DNA from: Odontesthes bonariensis
Taxonomy: Eukaryota; Chordata; Actinopteri; Atheriniformes; Atherinopsidae
NCBI RefSeq assembly: GCF_027942865.1
Contig: NC_134517.1
Span: 19,846,009-19,910,008, forward strand
DNA: 64,000 nt
Direction of reading: 5' to 3'
The notes beneath the pieces are model-generated. The model saw only the letters and a list, made by a program, of their open reading frames with translations, was not told the DNA's origin and made no database searches. Below, one piece after another: positions 44,708 to 54,602 of this stretch. Position numbers and translations under genes: made by a program. Every line of letters begins with the position of its first letter. The stretch's first letter is position 1.

Positions 44708-45272
44708 AGAGAGCTGCGATTGGTCTTCATTTTTCCAGCCGATTTGGGTTTGGCCAGATTTGGAATAATGTTGTGCAGGTCAGTTGCCTGTTTCGGCCCG
44801 CCAGGTTCTAGAGTAAAAGACAATATCTTCAAACTTGACCCAATCACCATTTTCTTTTTCTTTTTTTCCTCCCGGTCCCTCTCACTTTTTCTACTAGAGC
44901 AACATGAAGTGCACTTTTTTTTTTTGTTTTGGTGGAATCTGCAAATGTTCCGATTTTGTTGAAAGTGACGGTCCGATGTCTAATGTGTTTGTTCGTTTTC
45001 TTTCTTTCTTTGAATATCTTTCAACAATGGAATTCTAATGGGTGTTGCGTTTGCTTTCTGACTTCTCTTTTTTTTTTTATTATTATTTTCTGAGAGCCAT
45101 TATTGTCTGTGTCAGACTGAGAATTGGGCTGTGGGGTCGGTGGCCATTATCGGCATGCTAAGGAGCCCAATATAAAGACAGGCGCTACGACGGCTTCTAC
45201 CTTTCTTGCGCCCTGGTCCAGGGTACGGTCACCTGTTTCCAACACAAAACTTTGAAGTCATCCAGCGTCTCA

Positions 45273-45278
45273 AATAAA
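45273..45278 (+). terminator. tbl1x: probable tbl1x poly(A) signal
   Basis: AATAAA, the first canonical hexamer after the tbl1x stop. It is followed within about 40 bases by GT/T-rich sequence (gtgtcttgattgttttttt) suitable as a downstream element. Confidence 0.55.
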
Positions 45279-45332
45279 TTCCTCTATTTTGATATCAGAA
45301 AACACATCTGTGTCTTGATTGTTTTTTTTAGT

Positions 45333-45338
45333 TTTATT
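45333..45338 (-). terminator. gpr143: probable gpr143 poly(A) signal
   Basis: Minus-strand AATAAA (TTTATT on plus), about 515 bases past the gpr143 stop. No closer canonical hexamer was seen on that strand. Confidence 0.45.
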
Positions 45339-45852
45339 TCTTTTCCAGCTCAGAATCAAAGTTTCCCTCCAGTCGTCAACAAGACTCATACATGTGATGT
45401 AGCATATAAAAGATGTGTGCAAAAATATAAGAAGGAAGATTTGAAATACAATAACTTTGTAGAAAAAAAAAAAGGAAGCACAAATTAGCTTATTACATCT
45501 GTGCTTTCTTGGCAGTCCAAGCACAAGGGTGCGTCTAAATGAGAGAATGTCAGAGGAAATGTTTCTTCAAGCGCATAAAGGTCAGTCTGAGTGAATGATA
45601 ATAAAATGTCATGTTTGTTCTGTCAACTTACAGCCCAAATAGACTGGAACTCCGGGGCTGCTCAGCCCAGAGGTCTGCAATGTGATGATGCTTCAGAAAC
45701 TGAGGTTACACCGTCTCGTGGGGCTTTATGAGCAGCTATTGTCAAAGCCAGCGGAAATCTCAACAGGACAAAGTTGAACTAAGAGAAGGGGTGTAGTGCA
45801 GCAAAGTGGAGGACGGTGGTCTGGTGATGGGGGGGTGGGAGTGGGGGCCCAG

Positions 45853-45956
45853 CTAGTGCCTCACAGAGTTTTCCAGGGACTCTCCGTCAGCGTCTACATC
45901 CTCATAGTCTCGCAGCTCGCTGGAAATGTGGATTTCAACTGTGCTAGAGTCTGAAC
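45853..45956 (-). CDS. gpr143: gpr143 last coding exon
   Basis: The acceptor is cttgctag. It codes [20 protein letters not shown], then an acidic end and RH-stop (TAG at 45855-45853). Human GPR143 has the parallel SEGSDASTIEIH, which fixes the exon. Confidence 0.93.
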
Positions 45957-48900
45957 CTAGCAAGACAGAATAGGGGGTAGATTACTTTTCACCTTAGATT
46001 ACTGAGATCGTTACCTTGCATATAACAAATGTGTTCTATCATATCTACAGCATTAACTGTGGAGAGCCTTTTTTTTTGGTCTGTTGCTGCATTTGCTCCT
46101 AAAACTGACCAAAAGCTATGCAAATAAATGAAAAAAAACATAAGTCCTTCAAAAGAATAGCTTTATTTTACAAACAAGATTCCATGAAAGCACGTGGACG
46201 TTCTTAATAATAACATTTGTATGCAGTGAATGCGTGTAAGTGTTTGAGGTAGATCCTGCTGAAATTAGAGCACTAATACAGTCTCTGATGGTTGTGGTGA
46301 GAGCGGGTTATACAGCTTTAGGAGGAGATGCTTCCACCACCAAAGCCTATGCCCTGTTTTTACAGTGTTAAAGTTATTTCTTTCTTTACCCATGCTCTGC
46401 CTCTCAATCATATCACTTGAAATTCTGTAGTGGCCAACCTCCTATTCGGCCCTCAGCTCGACAGCGGAGCACAAGTCGATTGCACTCATTTTGGAAGTGT
46501 ATGTACGGTGCTGTGCAAAAGTCCGGAGCCACCTGTCGTTTCCTTATATATCACCAGGGGAACAGGAAATGGGGGCAGCTGCTTATTGTCCAAATGATGG
46601 GGTTTATTGAAACAAGTTCAAACATGGAAATACAGTATATAAGCCCATAGACAGAGTGTGTACAATTGTCAATATTTGGTACGACCACCTTTATTCTTCA
46701 ACACAGCCTTAACCCTCTGAGACGGGCTTTCTTTTAAGCAGTCTCCAGGAATAGTTCTCCAGGCTCCTTGAAGGACATTCCAAAAGTCTTATTTGGACGT
46801 TGCCCTTTAGTTCTCTGTCCAGATGATCACTGCTCTGCTTCAATGATATAGACGACTGGGTTCTGGGGAGGATTCCTCACCCCGTAAAACCCGTCGCCAT
46901 TGATTTTCAGTCCTGTTGTATCATTTTCCTTTTCTTAAGAATGAGCCACCTGTCTGTGGAGAACATTTCTGATGATCTAAAAGGTCAGGATAGATCCTCT
47001 GTCATGTCTTTGATGTTTTTCTTCCTTCTCTGAAGGACATCACCATTAGATACTGTTAATCTGTTGATTAGAAAGACGGTAGGCTATTCTAGGCTTGATA
47101 CTTCTTCTTTTGTCCTCCACTTGTCCAGTCTCAATTTCTTTTAAGGACTCACTGCACACCATACCGAGATATGCCCATTTTTCAGCAAACAGCTCTTTGG
47201 GAATCACCTTCTTGTTGTTGTAAAAATGCTGTTTTATGTCTGTCAAACCGTGTTCTCTTTGGCACTTTTGGCAATAGGAACAAAGTATGTGTGCTGGAAA
47301 CGGACCACGATCCACAAAGTGCCAGTTTTAAACTGGCTGTCTGAGAACGATCGGGCACAAGGAGTGGACTGAAAACGAGTGGGGAAAAGGCAGCCAACGT
47401 CCCAACGAAAAAAACTTTCAGCCTTTCAGAAAGCCTGGAGAACTATTGCTCAAGGCCACTTTAAAAGATGGGTCGGGTGGCTCAAGACTTCTGCAGTGTT
47501 TTCTTTCCCTGCTCATCTGGATGTGCTACAGCTAGTTATCATCCGATTGCCTGCAAATAAATGACATTTGAAAGGTCCGTGTGGCGGCTTGTCACTGCAG
47601 TTGGGTGCGCTTTTGATAAAAGTACTCAAAGAAAAGAACTAGCGCGTGCGTCGGCAGCGCATTCAGGTGCACATTGTAACTGCCGCAACAATGCTTTCAT
47701 CAATTCAGCTGATTATTTCCAGAAAAAAAAAAAACCCACACACATTCTAATGCAGCAGCTGTCCCGCTGCGGTACTAATCGGTACACATCAAAACAGACA
47801 CGTCTGCAGGGTGATAAATGGCACAAATGACCAGCACAATACTACTATGTATAAATATTTGTCAAAAATAGTGTCTCTAGATCTTCACCGCTGAGGCTTA
47901 TTCAGTTTATTTACACAAAAAAAAGATATTCTGCCGGGGAAAAGTTGACTCAGCAGATGCTGTAAAGGCATAAATCTCCAACATACATCATTCATATTGG
48001 GAACGGAGCGCTGGTGAGAAATCCCGCGCGTCAGCATCACCAGCCCTGATATACCGGTGAGCTGCTCGCACCACTGAAGAGCCAATTACCTTCTGAGAGG
48101 ACGCTGATGGCGTCAGAGTGGTGCTGTCCGTTTCCCATCACGTTTTTCTGGGCTTCCTGAACGTGACTCTGGTAGAGCAGAGTCGTTCCCACCGCCGGGT
48201 TTTGGCCGGCTGCGTTTGGCACCGAGGTGGAGCCCGAGTCCCAGGCCAGCTCCCTGCTCCGCTGGAGGCTGAGGTCAACATCCAGGCCTGTCCAGCCATG
48301 AAAGGCCAACGTGTTGAGGAAAGCCTGCATCGGGTTCAGGATGCCCTGAGAGAGGAAAATGCAGAAGGATTTACGCTGTTGGACATTTATCAAACGAATG
48401 TGCTCCGTATGGAAGCTCATTTATGTGAACATAACTTTCAGAATTTTGAGATACTACGTCAAAATGTTTGACTGTTTTAAAGAAAAAAGACCCACCATGA
48501 TAAACCATGTGGTGAGGGCCGCATTCCTGATATCCCTCAAACTGCTGTCGCTGATATCTGCCTGCATCTCCAGGTAGAAGAGGAGGCTCTCGTTGATGAG
48601 GTTGGGCGCCCAGCTGAAAGAAGTGAAGCAAAGCCAACTTCCCTTACTATCTTTCTCAAACGTACAAGAGGTGTCTTCTGGGAAAATGGGACATGACACA
48701 AGGAGCTACATAAACAGCAGAGTAAGAATTTCTAGGACCATTTCAACAGTTTGGCATCTCTTGGCTCTCAAGAGTCTGTCACAGCAACATCTTACAGCCA
48801 CATTTGGCTTATTACGCTTTCTTCCCCCGTTGGTTTTCATCCATTAGCAGACTGAAGTGAGAGTATTCCTGTCGGGCTGTAACTGCCGTGGAAATTTAAT

Positions 48901-51878
48901 AGGTTTCTGGGTTAATTCAGCACATATTTCAAAAACAAAAACAAAAGAGACGGGCCTTACACTTCATAACCACGGAAAACCACAGTCTGTGTTACTTTTT
49001 TGTGTTTTTCATTTCACTGTGATACTGTTGCCTTAGTTTCCATGTGGAGCAACCACGTAGAGGAGCACCTATAGAAACGTGCCCCATTTCTGAAGATATT
49101 CTGAAATACATACTTGTAAAAAAAAAAAAAAGTCACGTTGACGAGGACTGTGGTGGATGGAAACTTACCAAACAAAGAACACCAGCATTATCTTAAAGAA
49201 GCGTATTTTAATATCGTTGGCCAGCCGTCTCTCGTTTTCAGTATAGATTCCCTGTCGTCCTTTGAGCAAAGATGTCACTGTGGAGAGACGACAGACAGGT
49301 TTGTTTCCTCCCATGTGCACTCATACGATCACACTTTTGCCAGAGCGGTTTGAGAGGAAGCGGGCCGACCTGCAGATATGGTCCGATTGAAGAAGACAGG
49401 GTTGGCTACGAGGACGAGCAGCATGGGTGCGTATGTGGTGACGTAGTGAGGAACGGCGTGCTGGAGGCCTTGTTGGCAGCTGCAAAGAAGCAGGACAGGA
49501 AAATGGATTGGGCATTGGAAATCATTAGGAAATGCTTTCAGCGGGCCGCGGTGACATGAAAAAGACTGCATGCAGCTTAAAACGGGCTGGTGTAGCCTAT
49601 TTGATGAATTATACACAGTTATTTCTGGCGGCCTTTCGCTCTAACAGGAGAACAGAGTGACACAAAAATGTTGACATTCTTCAGATAGCCTCCGACAAGG
49701 AAAAAAACCGCAGACAAGCACTCGTGAGTCTATTTTTGTGACAACGGGAAAGCCTCTTACTCTGAGATGGATGGGTAGTAGAGCATGGCCACTCCTTCGA
49801 CACACAGCAGCACAGCCAGACCCCATGTAATCATGTGGTAGAGGACAATGGTGCTGATGGGGGGAGAGAGGCAGGTCATAAGACTGGCACACAGCACATG
49901 CTGCAGCTCTCTATCTTTAAGATGATCTTTTCTTTTTTTTATGTTGAAAACAAATGTTCTGCTCTGTGAGGGGAGAACATGCGCACAGGATGGGGAACGT
50001 GACAAGCCTTCATGGCAACATCAGACAGCCGGTGATCCATCAGTGAAATACTTTTTGTTTCTGACAAAAGTGAGAGTTGGCATCAAAGCAAAGTGAGCGA
50101 AAGGTGTTTGAGGCGTTCTGCTGAATACAAATGTCTGTGTTGTCAGTTCCGGATGAAGCCTCGCGCTTCATCCTGCTTCATCCTGCAAGTGTTGAGGTGC
50201 TAATGAATTATGGATGAAAGGTGAGGTGGGGAGAACCTGATCCCTGCCGAGGTTTTCACCACCAGGAAGACGTCAACAGCATAACAGAAGGTCCACCAAA
50301 AAGAGGCGCTGAAGAACAACTGGATCCACATCTGCAACACATGAATTGGATAATCGTGTTACGCACGGGCCATCATTCTAACAGCTCGGCTAATCTGTGC
50401 CGAATCCGTTCAAAAGGCCCCATTGTGGCAGATGCTTTATTGCACACGCCTGTTGAGCATGTATCAGACTGAGTGACCTTCAAGTATGCCTAACACGAGG
50501 TTTTTTTTTCCTGAATCATGCATGAACAAAAGAACGAAAAACATCTTTTACAATCTGCCGAGCGTAAGGCCAAGAAACGGTGTGCTCAGTTCGCATCAAA
50601 GTGCAAACGAACTGTTTTCTGAGAAGCATCATGGGGGGGACGTACGGCGCTGCCGACGCAGAAGACCTCCGGCAACACGTCTGTGTTGTTGGCCACTGAG
50701 ATGCTGTCGATGATGTTCGGCAGGCCCAGCCACACAGACGATCTGACGATGATGCCTGGGAGAAGGAAGAGAGGTGATCTCCAGTTAGGACTGTTGAACC
50801 AACAAGCAAACAGAGAGAGGGGGTAAATACGAGAACACGCAGAGGGGAACACCTAAAAAAAAAACAAAAAAAAAAAACTGGCCTGGCTTTAATTAACATT
50901 TAAACACATCAGATTTCTTTTCTCGGCCTTCATTATGAGGTAGCCTACTTGAATTAATTACTGTCAGTTCAGGGAGTCCTTTTAACGGTAGCTTTACATC
51001 ATGGAATTGTGAGCTTCCAGCGGGTGTGTTTTATAGGGGTGTTTCCATTTCCTCCGTGGAAGTGGAAAAACGAGAGTTCTCCCGGCATCTTTATGCGTGC
51101 AGACCACCCGCTGCTCCGCATTTCGTTTTAAACTGTGTCATCAGTGCGCTTCCAGCTGTTTGACTGAGGCACGAGTGAATCTCACTGGGCACGGAAACGC
51201 ATGACCTCACCTGCCTCCCCCCTCTCTCCAAGAAAAGCTCAGATTCCTGAGTACGTGGTGTAACAACTTTGGGAGATAATCGTTGGGTTTTTTTTCCCTC
51301 TTGCTTGGAGAATTGCGCCTCATTCGCACGATGAACCGGTAATGAACCATTCTTTCACGTGAGATATTCAAGACTCATCCCTCTGTTTGAGACGAATGAA
51401 GGAACACGTTCTGCCCCCCAGAATCTCTTTGGGGCTACTTTACAAGTTTTCTATATGTTCAAACAAACAAGTGCGGCAGAAGGGTTAAAAGAAAGCATTC
51501 GCGTGCGTAATGGCACCAAGAGCGCGACACCACGCGGTGAAAACCACGTCACTTCAGTCAGTCTCAGCTATGACAAAACAAAACAAAAAAAACTAGGTCA
51601 ACCCCAGCTGCTTGTCCTTTACCTGCGCATCCCAGTATGTCACATATACTGATGATGAACAATATCCGCGAGGAGGACGCAGGCCTCGGCAGCGGATACT
51701 GTCCAAGCCTTCTGTAACCCTTGCGCTTTGGCAGAACTTGTAAAACGGCAAATATGAGGCTCAAACCGGCGCTTCCCAGACTCAGAGCCCCGAACAGGAC
51801 GGGCTGGAAGGTGACCACAAACTCCGTGGCCGCGTCTCGGTTCGGGCAGCAGAAAGTCTCCAGCCGCGGGGAGGCCAT
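45853..51878 (-). CDS. gpr143: G-protein coupled receptor 143 (ocular albinism type 1 protein), complete in 9 exons
   Basis: A pigment-cell GPCR of melanosome and late-endosome membranes, responsive to L-DOPA/tyrosine and controlling melanosome number and size; human mutations cause ocular albinism (established). Exons in transcript order: 51878-51623, 50755-50646, 50331-50237, 49853-49761, 49479-49370, 49277-49169, 48613-48496, 48345-48090, 45956-45853. The join is in frame and gives 416 residues (human 404). It starts [11 protein letters not shown] and carries seven hydrophobic segments, among them [60 protein letters not shown] and [13 protein letters not shown]. An N-glycosylation sequon (NNT, about residue 108) fits the known glycosylated loop. 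The third-loop [10 protein letters not shown] keeps the dileucine used for sorting. The C-tail has WD where human has the WE sorting doublet. Confidence 0.97.
45957..48089 (-). other. gpr143 last intron
   Basis: A 2.1 kb intron, the longest in the gene, mostly occupied by the Tc1-like composite at about 46.5-47.5 kb. The remainder shows nothing recognisable. Confidence 0.6.
46505..47510 (-). mobile_element. degenerate Tc1/mariner-like element(s), composite
   Basis: Bounded by inverted ends: tgctgtgcaaaagtccggag on the left and, facing it, ggtggctcaagacttctgca on the right, typical of a fish Tc1-like family. A broken transposase reads on the minus strand. Its N-terminal part contains [16 protein letters not shown] (about 47060-47150), and C-terminal-like sequence continues down to about 46690. 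A second C-terminal fragment reads on the plus strand at about 47380-47470 ([20 protein letters not shown]). Two related copies in opposite orientation therefore appear joined or nested. It has no intact open frame. Confidence 0.75.
48090..48345 (-). CDS. gpr143: gpr143 coding exon 8
   Basis: Residues 298-382, between ctctcag and gtaatt. It contains [20 protein letters not shown] (end of TM7), then a cytoplasmic tail with [11 protein letters not shown] and [11 protein letters not shown]. Confidence 0.95.
48496..48613 (-). CDS. gpr143: gpr143 coding exon 7
   Basis: Residues 258-297, between ctttcag and gtgggt. It contains [20 protein letters not shown] and TTWFIM. Confidence 0.95.
49169..49277 (-). 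CDS. gpr143: gpr143 coding exon 6
   Basis: Residues 222-257, between ccacag and gtaagt. It is the third cytoplasmic loop, with [16 protein letters not shown] and the start of TM6, [10 protein letters not shown]. Confidence 0.94.
49370..49479 (-). CDS. gpr143: gpr143 coding exon 5
   Basis: Residues 185-221, between tttgcag and gtcggc. It contains [20 protein letters not shown] (TM5) and FFNRTISA. Confidence 0.94.
49761..49853 (-). CDS. gpr143: gpr143 coding exon 4
   Basis: Residues 154-184, between ccatcag and gtaaga. It contains [20 protein letters not shown] (TM4) and AMLYYPSIS. Confidence 0.94.
50237..50331 (-). CDS. gpr143: gpr143 coding exon 3
   Basis: Residues 123-153, between gttgcag and gttctc. 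It contains [20 protein letters not shown] and VVKTSAGI (TM3 region). Confidence 0.94.
50646..50755 (-). CDS. gpr143: gpr143 coding exon 2
   Basis: Residues 86-122, between tctcccag and gtacgt. It contains [17 protein letters not shown], the NNT sequon and VFCVGSA. Confidence 0.95.
51355..51362. promoter_or_regulatory. gpr143: TCACGTGA palindromic E-box in gpr143 intron 1
   Basis: A perfect TCACGTGA, the sequence preferred by the MiT/TFE factors (MITF, TFEB). It lies 260 bases into the first intron. GPR143 is a known MITF target in mammals, so the site is plausible; occupancy is not shown. Confidence 0.4.
51623..51878 (-). CDS. gpr143: gpr143 coding exon 1
   Basis: Residues 1-85. The ATG is at 51878-51876; the frame extends one codon upstream only as GTG, so ATG is the start. 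[20 protein letters not shown] is the conserved N-terminus, followed by TM1 and the start of TM2 ([14 protein letters not shown]). The donor is gtaaag. Confidence 0.96.
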
Positions 51879-51999
51879 CACGGACTGCGGAGCGGCGAAG
51901 AGAAGAAGGGTTATGGTGTTAGGGGAAAGAAAAGGGGAAAGGGAGAGGAAACGGCTGAGTTCGTGAGCCAGCTCTCTGACAAATCACGGGGTTGAATCA

Positions 52000-52008
52000 T
52001 CATGTGCT
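52000..52008 (+). promoter_or_regulatory. gpr143: M-box-like element upstream of gpr143
   Basis: TCATGTGCT matches 9 of 11 bases of the melanocyte M-box AGTCATGTGCT and lies 122 bases upstream of the gpr143 ATG. MITF regulates mammalian GPR143 through such sites. The use of this one is inferred. Confidence 0.45.
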
Positions 52009-53663
52009 TCCATTTAATCCCTGAAGTTTCAGCTTAAACTCTGCCACACAATACAGGAAGCTCACAAAGGACCGTTGTGTGTGAACGAGGCGGATAAACT
52101 GCAGTTTTCCTTTGGTTGGTTGGTGGTTTAAAATATGATAGATAGATATGATAGATATATAAGAATATAGGTTCTCATGTCCCTTTTCCCACTTTAAGAT
52201 TGGTTGAATGTAGTGTTCACTTTCTCTGTATAGGTAAATGATATTATGCAATAATCAATTGAAAACTTGACAATATTCTTTTTTTTTTTGCCAATTGATT
52301 TGGGCAATTTTAAAAAAATAATCCTGCAAAAACAACAACAACAAAAGAAAAAAAAAACACCAAAACAATCTGCTTTTGGTAATATTTTATTTGATCTTCT
52401 TAAATCACAATATGATCATGTGTGTGTTATCTACAGATCATTCTTTTAATATCATGTTTAACATCGCATTAAATGTCAATAGTTGAGGGATAAAAGGAGT
52501 TCTTTAAAAAAAAAAATCCGTTTTATATGTTGTTTTGGCTTGCAGGACTCCACACATACTTGAAAGACATTAAATATCTGGAAGCTGAAAATTGCAAGCC
52601 AGAGGAGACTTCCATTACTCACCCTGTGAACTAATGAGTGCTCTTGTTAAAGGCAGAGGGTTAATCCATCCACTCCATTAGCCCCAATGAGTCTGCTGGG
52701 AGTCTGCCATGGCCTTGAAATTGAACTGAGCCACCTGGAGGTGAGGTGAGTCACTTGATAACCCGTGTATGCTCGATGAATGATGAGGTCCTGATGACCA
52801 CCCGTGCCATTTACAAGCCATGTTGCTTTCTGATAAGAGAGCAGGACTTCTGCTCCGATAAAAGCAGAAAAACTGTGTGAAATGCACTGATAAGACCTGT
52901 AAAAATTAGCTATTGTGCTAACTTCAAGTAATCCTTAAGATGCTTTTGCTGCATGGTTAAATTCCCATTTTGGTACAATTTCACACATACAGAGTCTGCT
53001 GTCACTAACGCTGCATGAAATCAGGAACTCAAGAGCCAGTGTATGCATTTAATGCATGTAATTTGAGCTCGTGTGCGTACGTTATAAAAGCAAAGAGGTG
53101 TCCGGTCCTCACGTGTCGTACTTATGAAAGCAGCTGATCAAAGAAACATTTTCTAGCACAAAAAGATCAATGAACCCGTTATAAAGTAAACTGAGCGATT
53201 AAGCGTTTTTGATCAAATTCCACTGGAACACTCATCCATAAGGTATGTGACTTTCATTTCATTTCACGTGGAGTTTTGGTTTTAAACCCGTCCCAGATAC
53301 AGTATGATGTTGTATCTGCGTTGACACTAAATCAGACTAATCCACAGCCATCGATTGATGAAAAGATAACGCTGCAGGTCAGCTGAAACGTTCACCAGCT
53401 CCCGATGCTCGACCTGAGTGCTTGGCCGGAGATCTGAGAAAACAGGGTTTGAAACAAAGCATCGGTGGCCTTCAATGTCCAGTGCAACAGAGAGGGCATT
53501 CACTCGGTTTGAACAATGGCGTTCTAATCCATACGCACCTTCCCTGAGAAGGCAACAAAGTCAACTGTATGGCAAGCTTGTAGCCTGCTGTCAGGGATTA
53601 ACAACACCCTGAGGAGTACAACGAGACTATTGACTGTTTTTTTAACATCTGCTCTGTGTGGCT

Positions 53664-53675
53664 GCCCTCTGCTGG
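53664..53675 (-). promoter_or_regulatory. CTCF-like motif, reverse
   Basis: On the minus strand CCAGCAGAGGGC fits CCASYAGRKGGC at every position. It lies between gpr143 and asb9. Confidence 0.45.
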
Positions 53676-54595
53676 TCTGTATATAATGCAATGTGACATA
53701 ATGTGCAGCTCTTTGAAAGAGACGGGAGATATTGCTGGTATCGACCAGTTGGGACTGGCTATGTTTGAAAATCTTTCAGCCGCAGCCATAGGAAATGATT
53801 TTATAGTATCTTGAGTGCCCAAATCAATATTCGTAGAGCTGCAACACGGCCGTTGCCTCCGGGTTCACACGCACTTTGCTCATGACAATTACACCGGCAT
53901 TGTTTGGGGAATTAATTGACCCTTGTAGATAAAGAAATTGTATTAGGTTTCACTTTAAGGTCAGAGGTCACGTTTGCTTATTATCAGGGAGAAGACACCG
54001 AAGAACACGAGATGGTTGCCACTGGTGCGAGGCCATGCTTGAACAATTGAAAGTCAGCCTTGACTGAAATTGACACCTCTGACGCGGCAGTCAGGTAGTG
54101 CTACGGCTAACACACATTCAAGCACAGAGAGCTTCCTCTCTCTGACTTGAACTCACTTAAAGAAAGGCAATAAAACGCGAAAAGTGCAAATGGAGCAGTT
54201 CGAGTGGGCCTCCACTGTGCACATGCCGCTGAATTCACTTCCCGTTTTTCTATTATAAATACCCCCCCCCTCCTCGCCGCAGAGGATGGGTGGGGACGTA
54301 CAGTGTCAAATTACACAGAAATTTACAGACCTGCCCGACAGGCTTCTCACCCTCTGGATCCTCATTGGTCCAATCGGAGTTGTCACATTCAAACGGTCTG
54401 CTTCCTTCCAAGGGGGAAGTGACATGAAGTCATCAAGATCTGCCCCAAAAATGAGACAAAACATAATCCAGTACAGTACAGCACATACATACAAACGCTT
54501 TGGGAACAAACCGGTGAGGCATGTCCGCTGAGCACAAGGAGGCAAAACAAGACTCCGCATGTCGGAGTGGAGCTGTTTTTTTCTCAAACCCCTTG

Positions 54596-54602
54596 ATGAG
54601 TG
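54596..54602 (+). CDS. asb9: tentative asb9 start exon (7 coding bases)
   Basis: ATG AGT G followed by a perfect donor gtgagt. Joined to the next exon it gives MSDAESDWSEV in frame, similar to the GDAVSDW of human ASB9. The Kozak context is poor (no purine at -3). A different, longer 5' exon is possible. Confidence 0.45.

Larger units (their letters stand above)
43323..45295 (+). other. tbl1x: tbl1x 3' UTR
   Basis: From the stop codon to the first canonical AATAAA (45273-45278) is about 1.95 kb with no other gene. Earlier ATTAAA hexamers (about 43593 and 43698) could give shorter transcripts. The UTR holds long T runs (about 44095-44117) and a G-rich block at 44664-44707. Confidence 0.6.
51879..54595. 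other. gpr143-asb9 intergenic region (divergent promoters)
   Basis: About 2.7 kb between the two divergent start codons. The part next to gpr143 (to about 51960) is CpG-rich and presumably its promoter. The rest is AT-rich with a CTCF-like motif at 53664-53675. No exon of SHROOM2, the human neighbour of GPR143, is seen. The open frames at 53.4-54.6 kb lack recognisable content. Confidence 0.5.

Noticed and set aside
53400..54550. Open frames that might be a longer asb9 first exon or a shroom2 exon
   Set aside because: None ends at a donor in the phase required by the exon at 54760, and none resembles shroom2.
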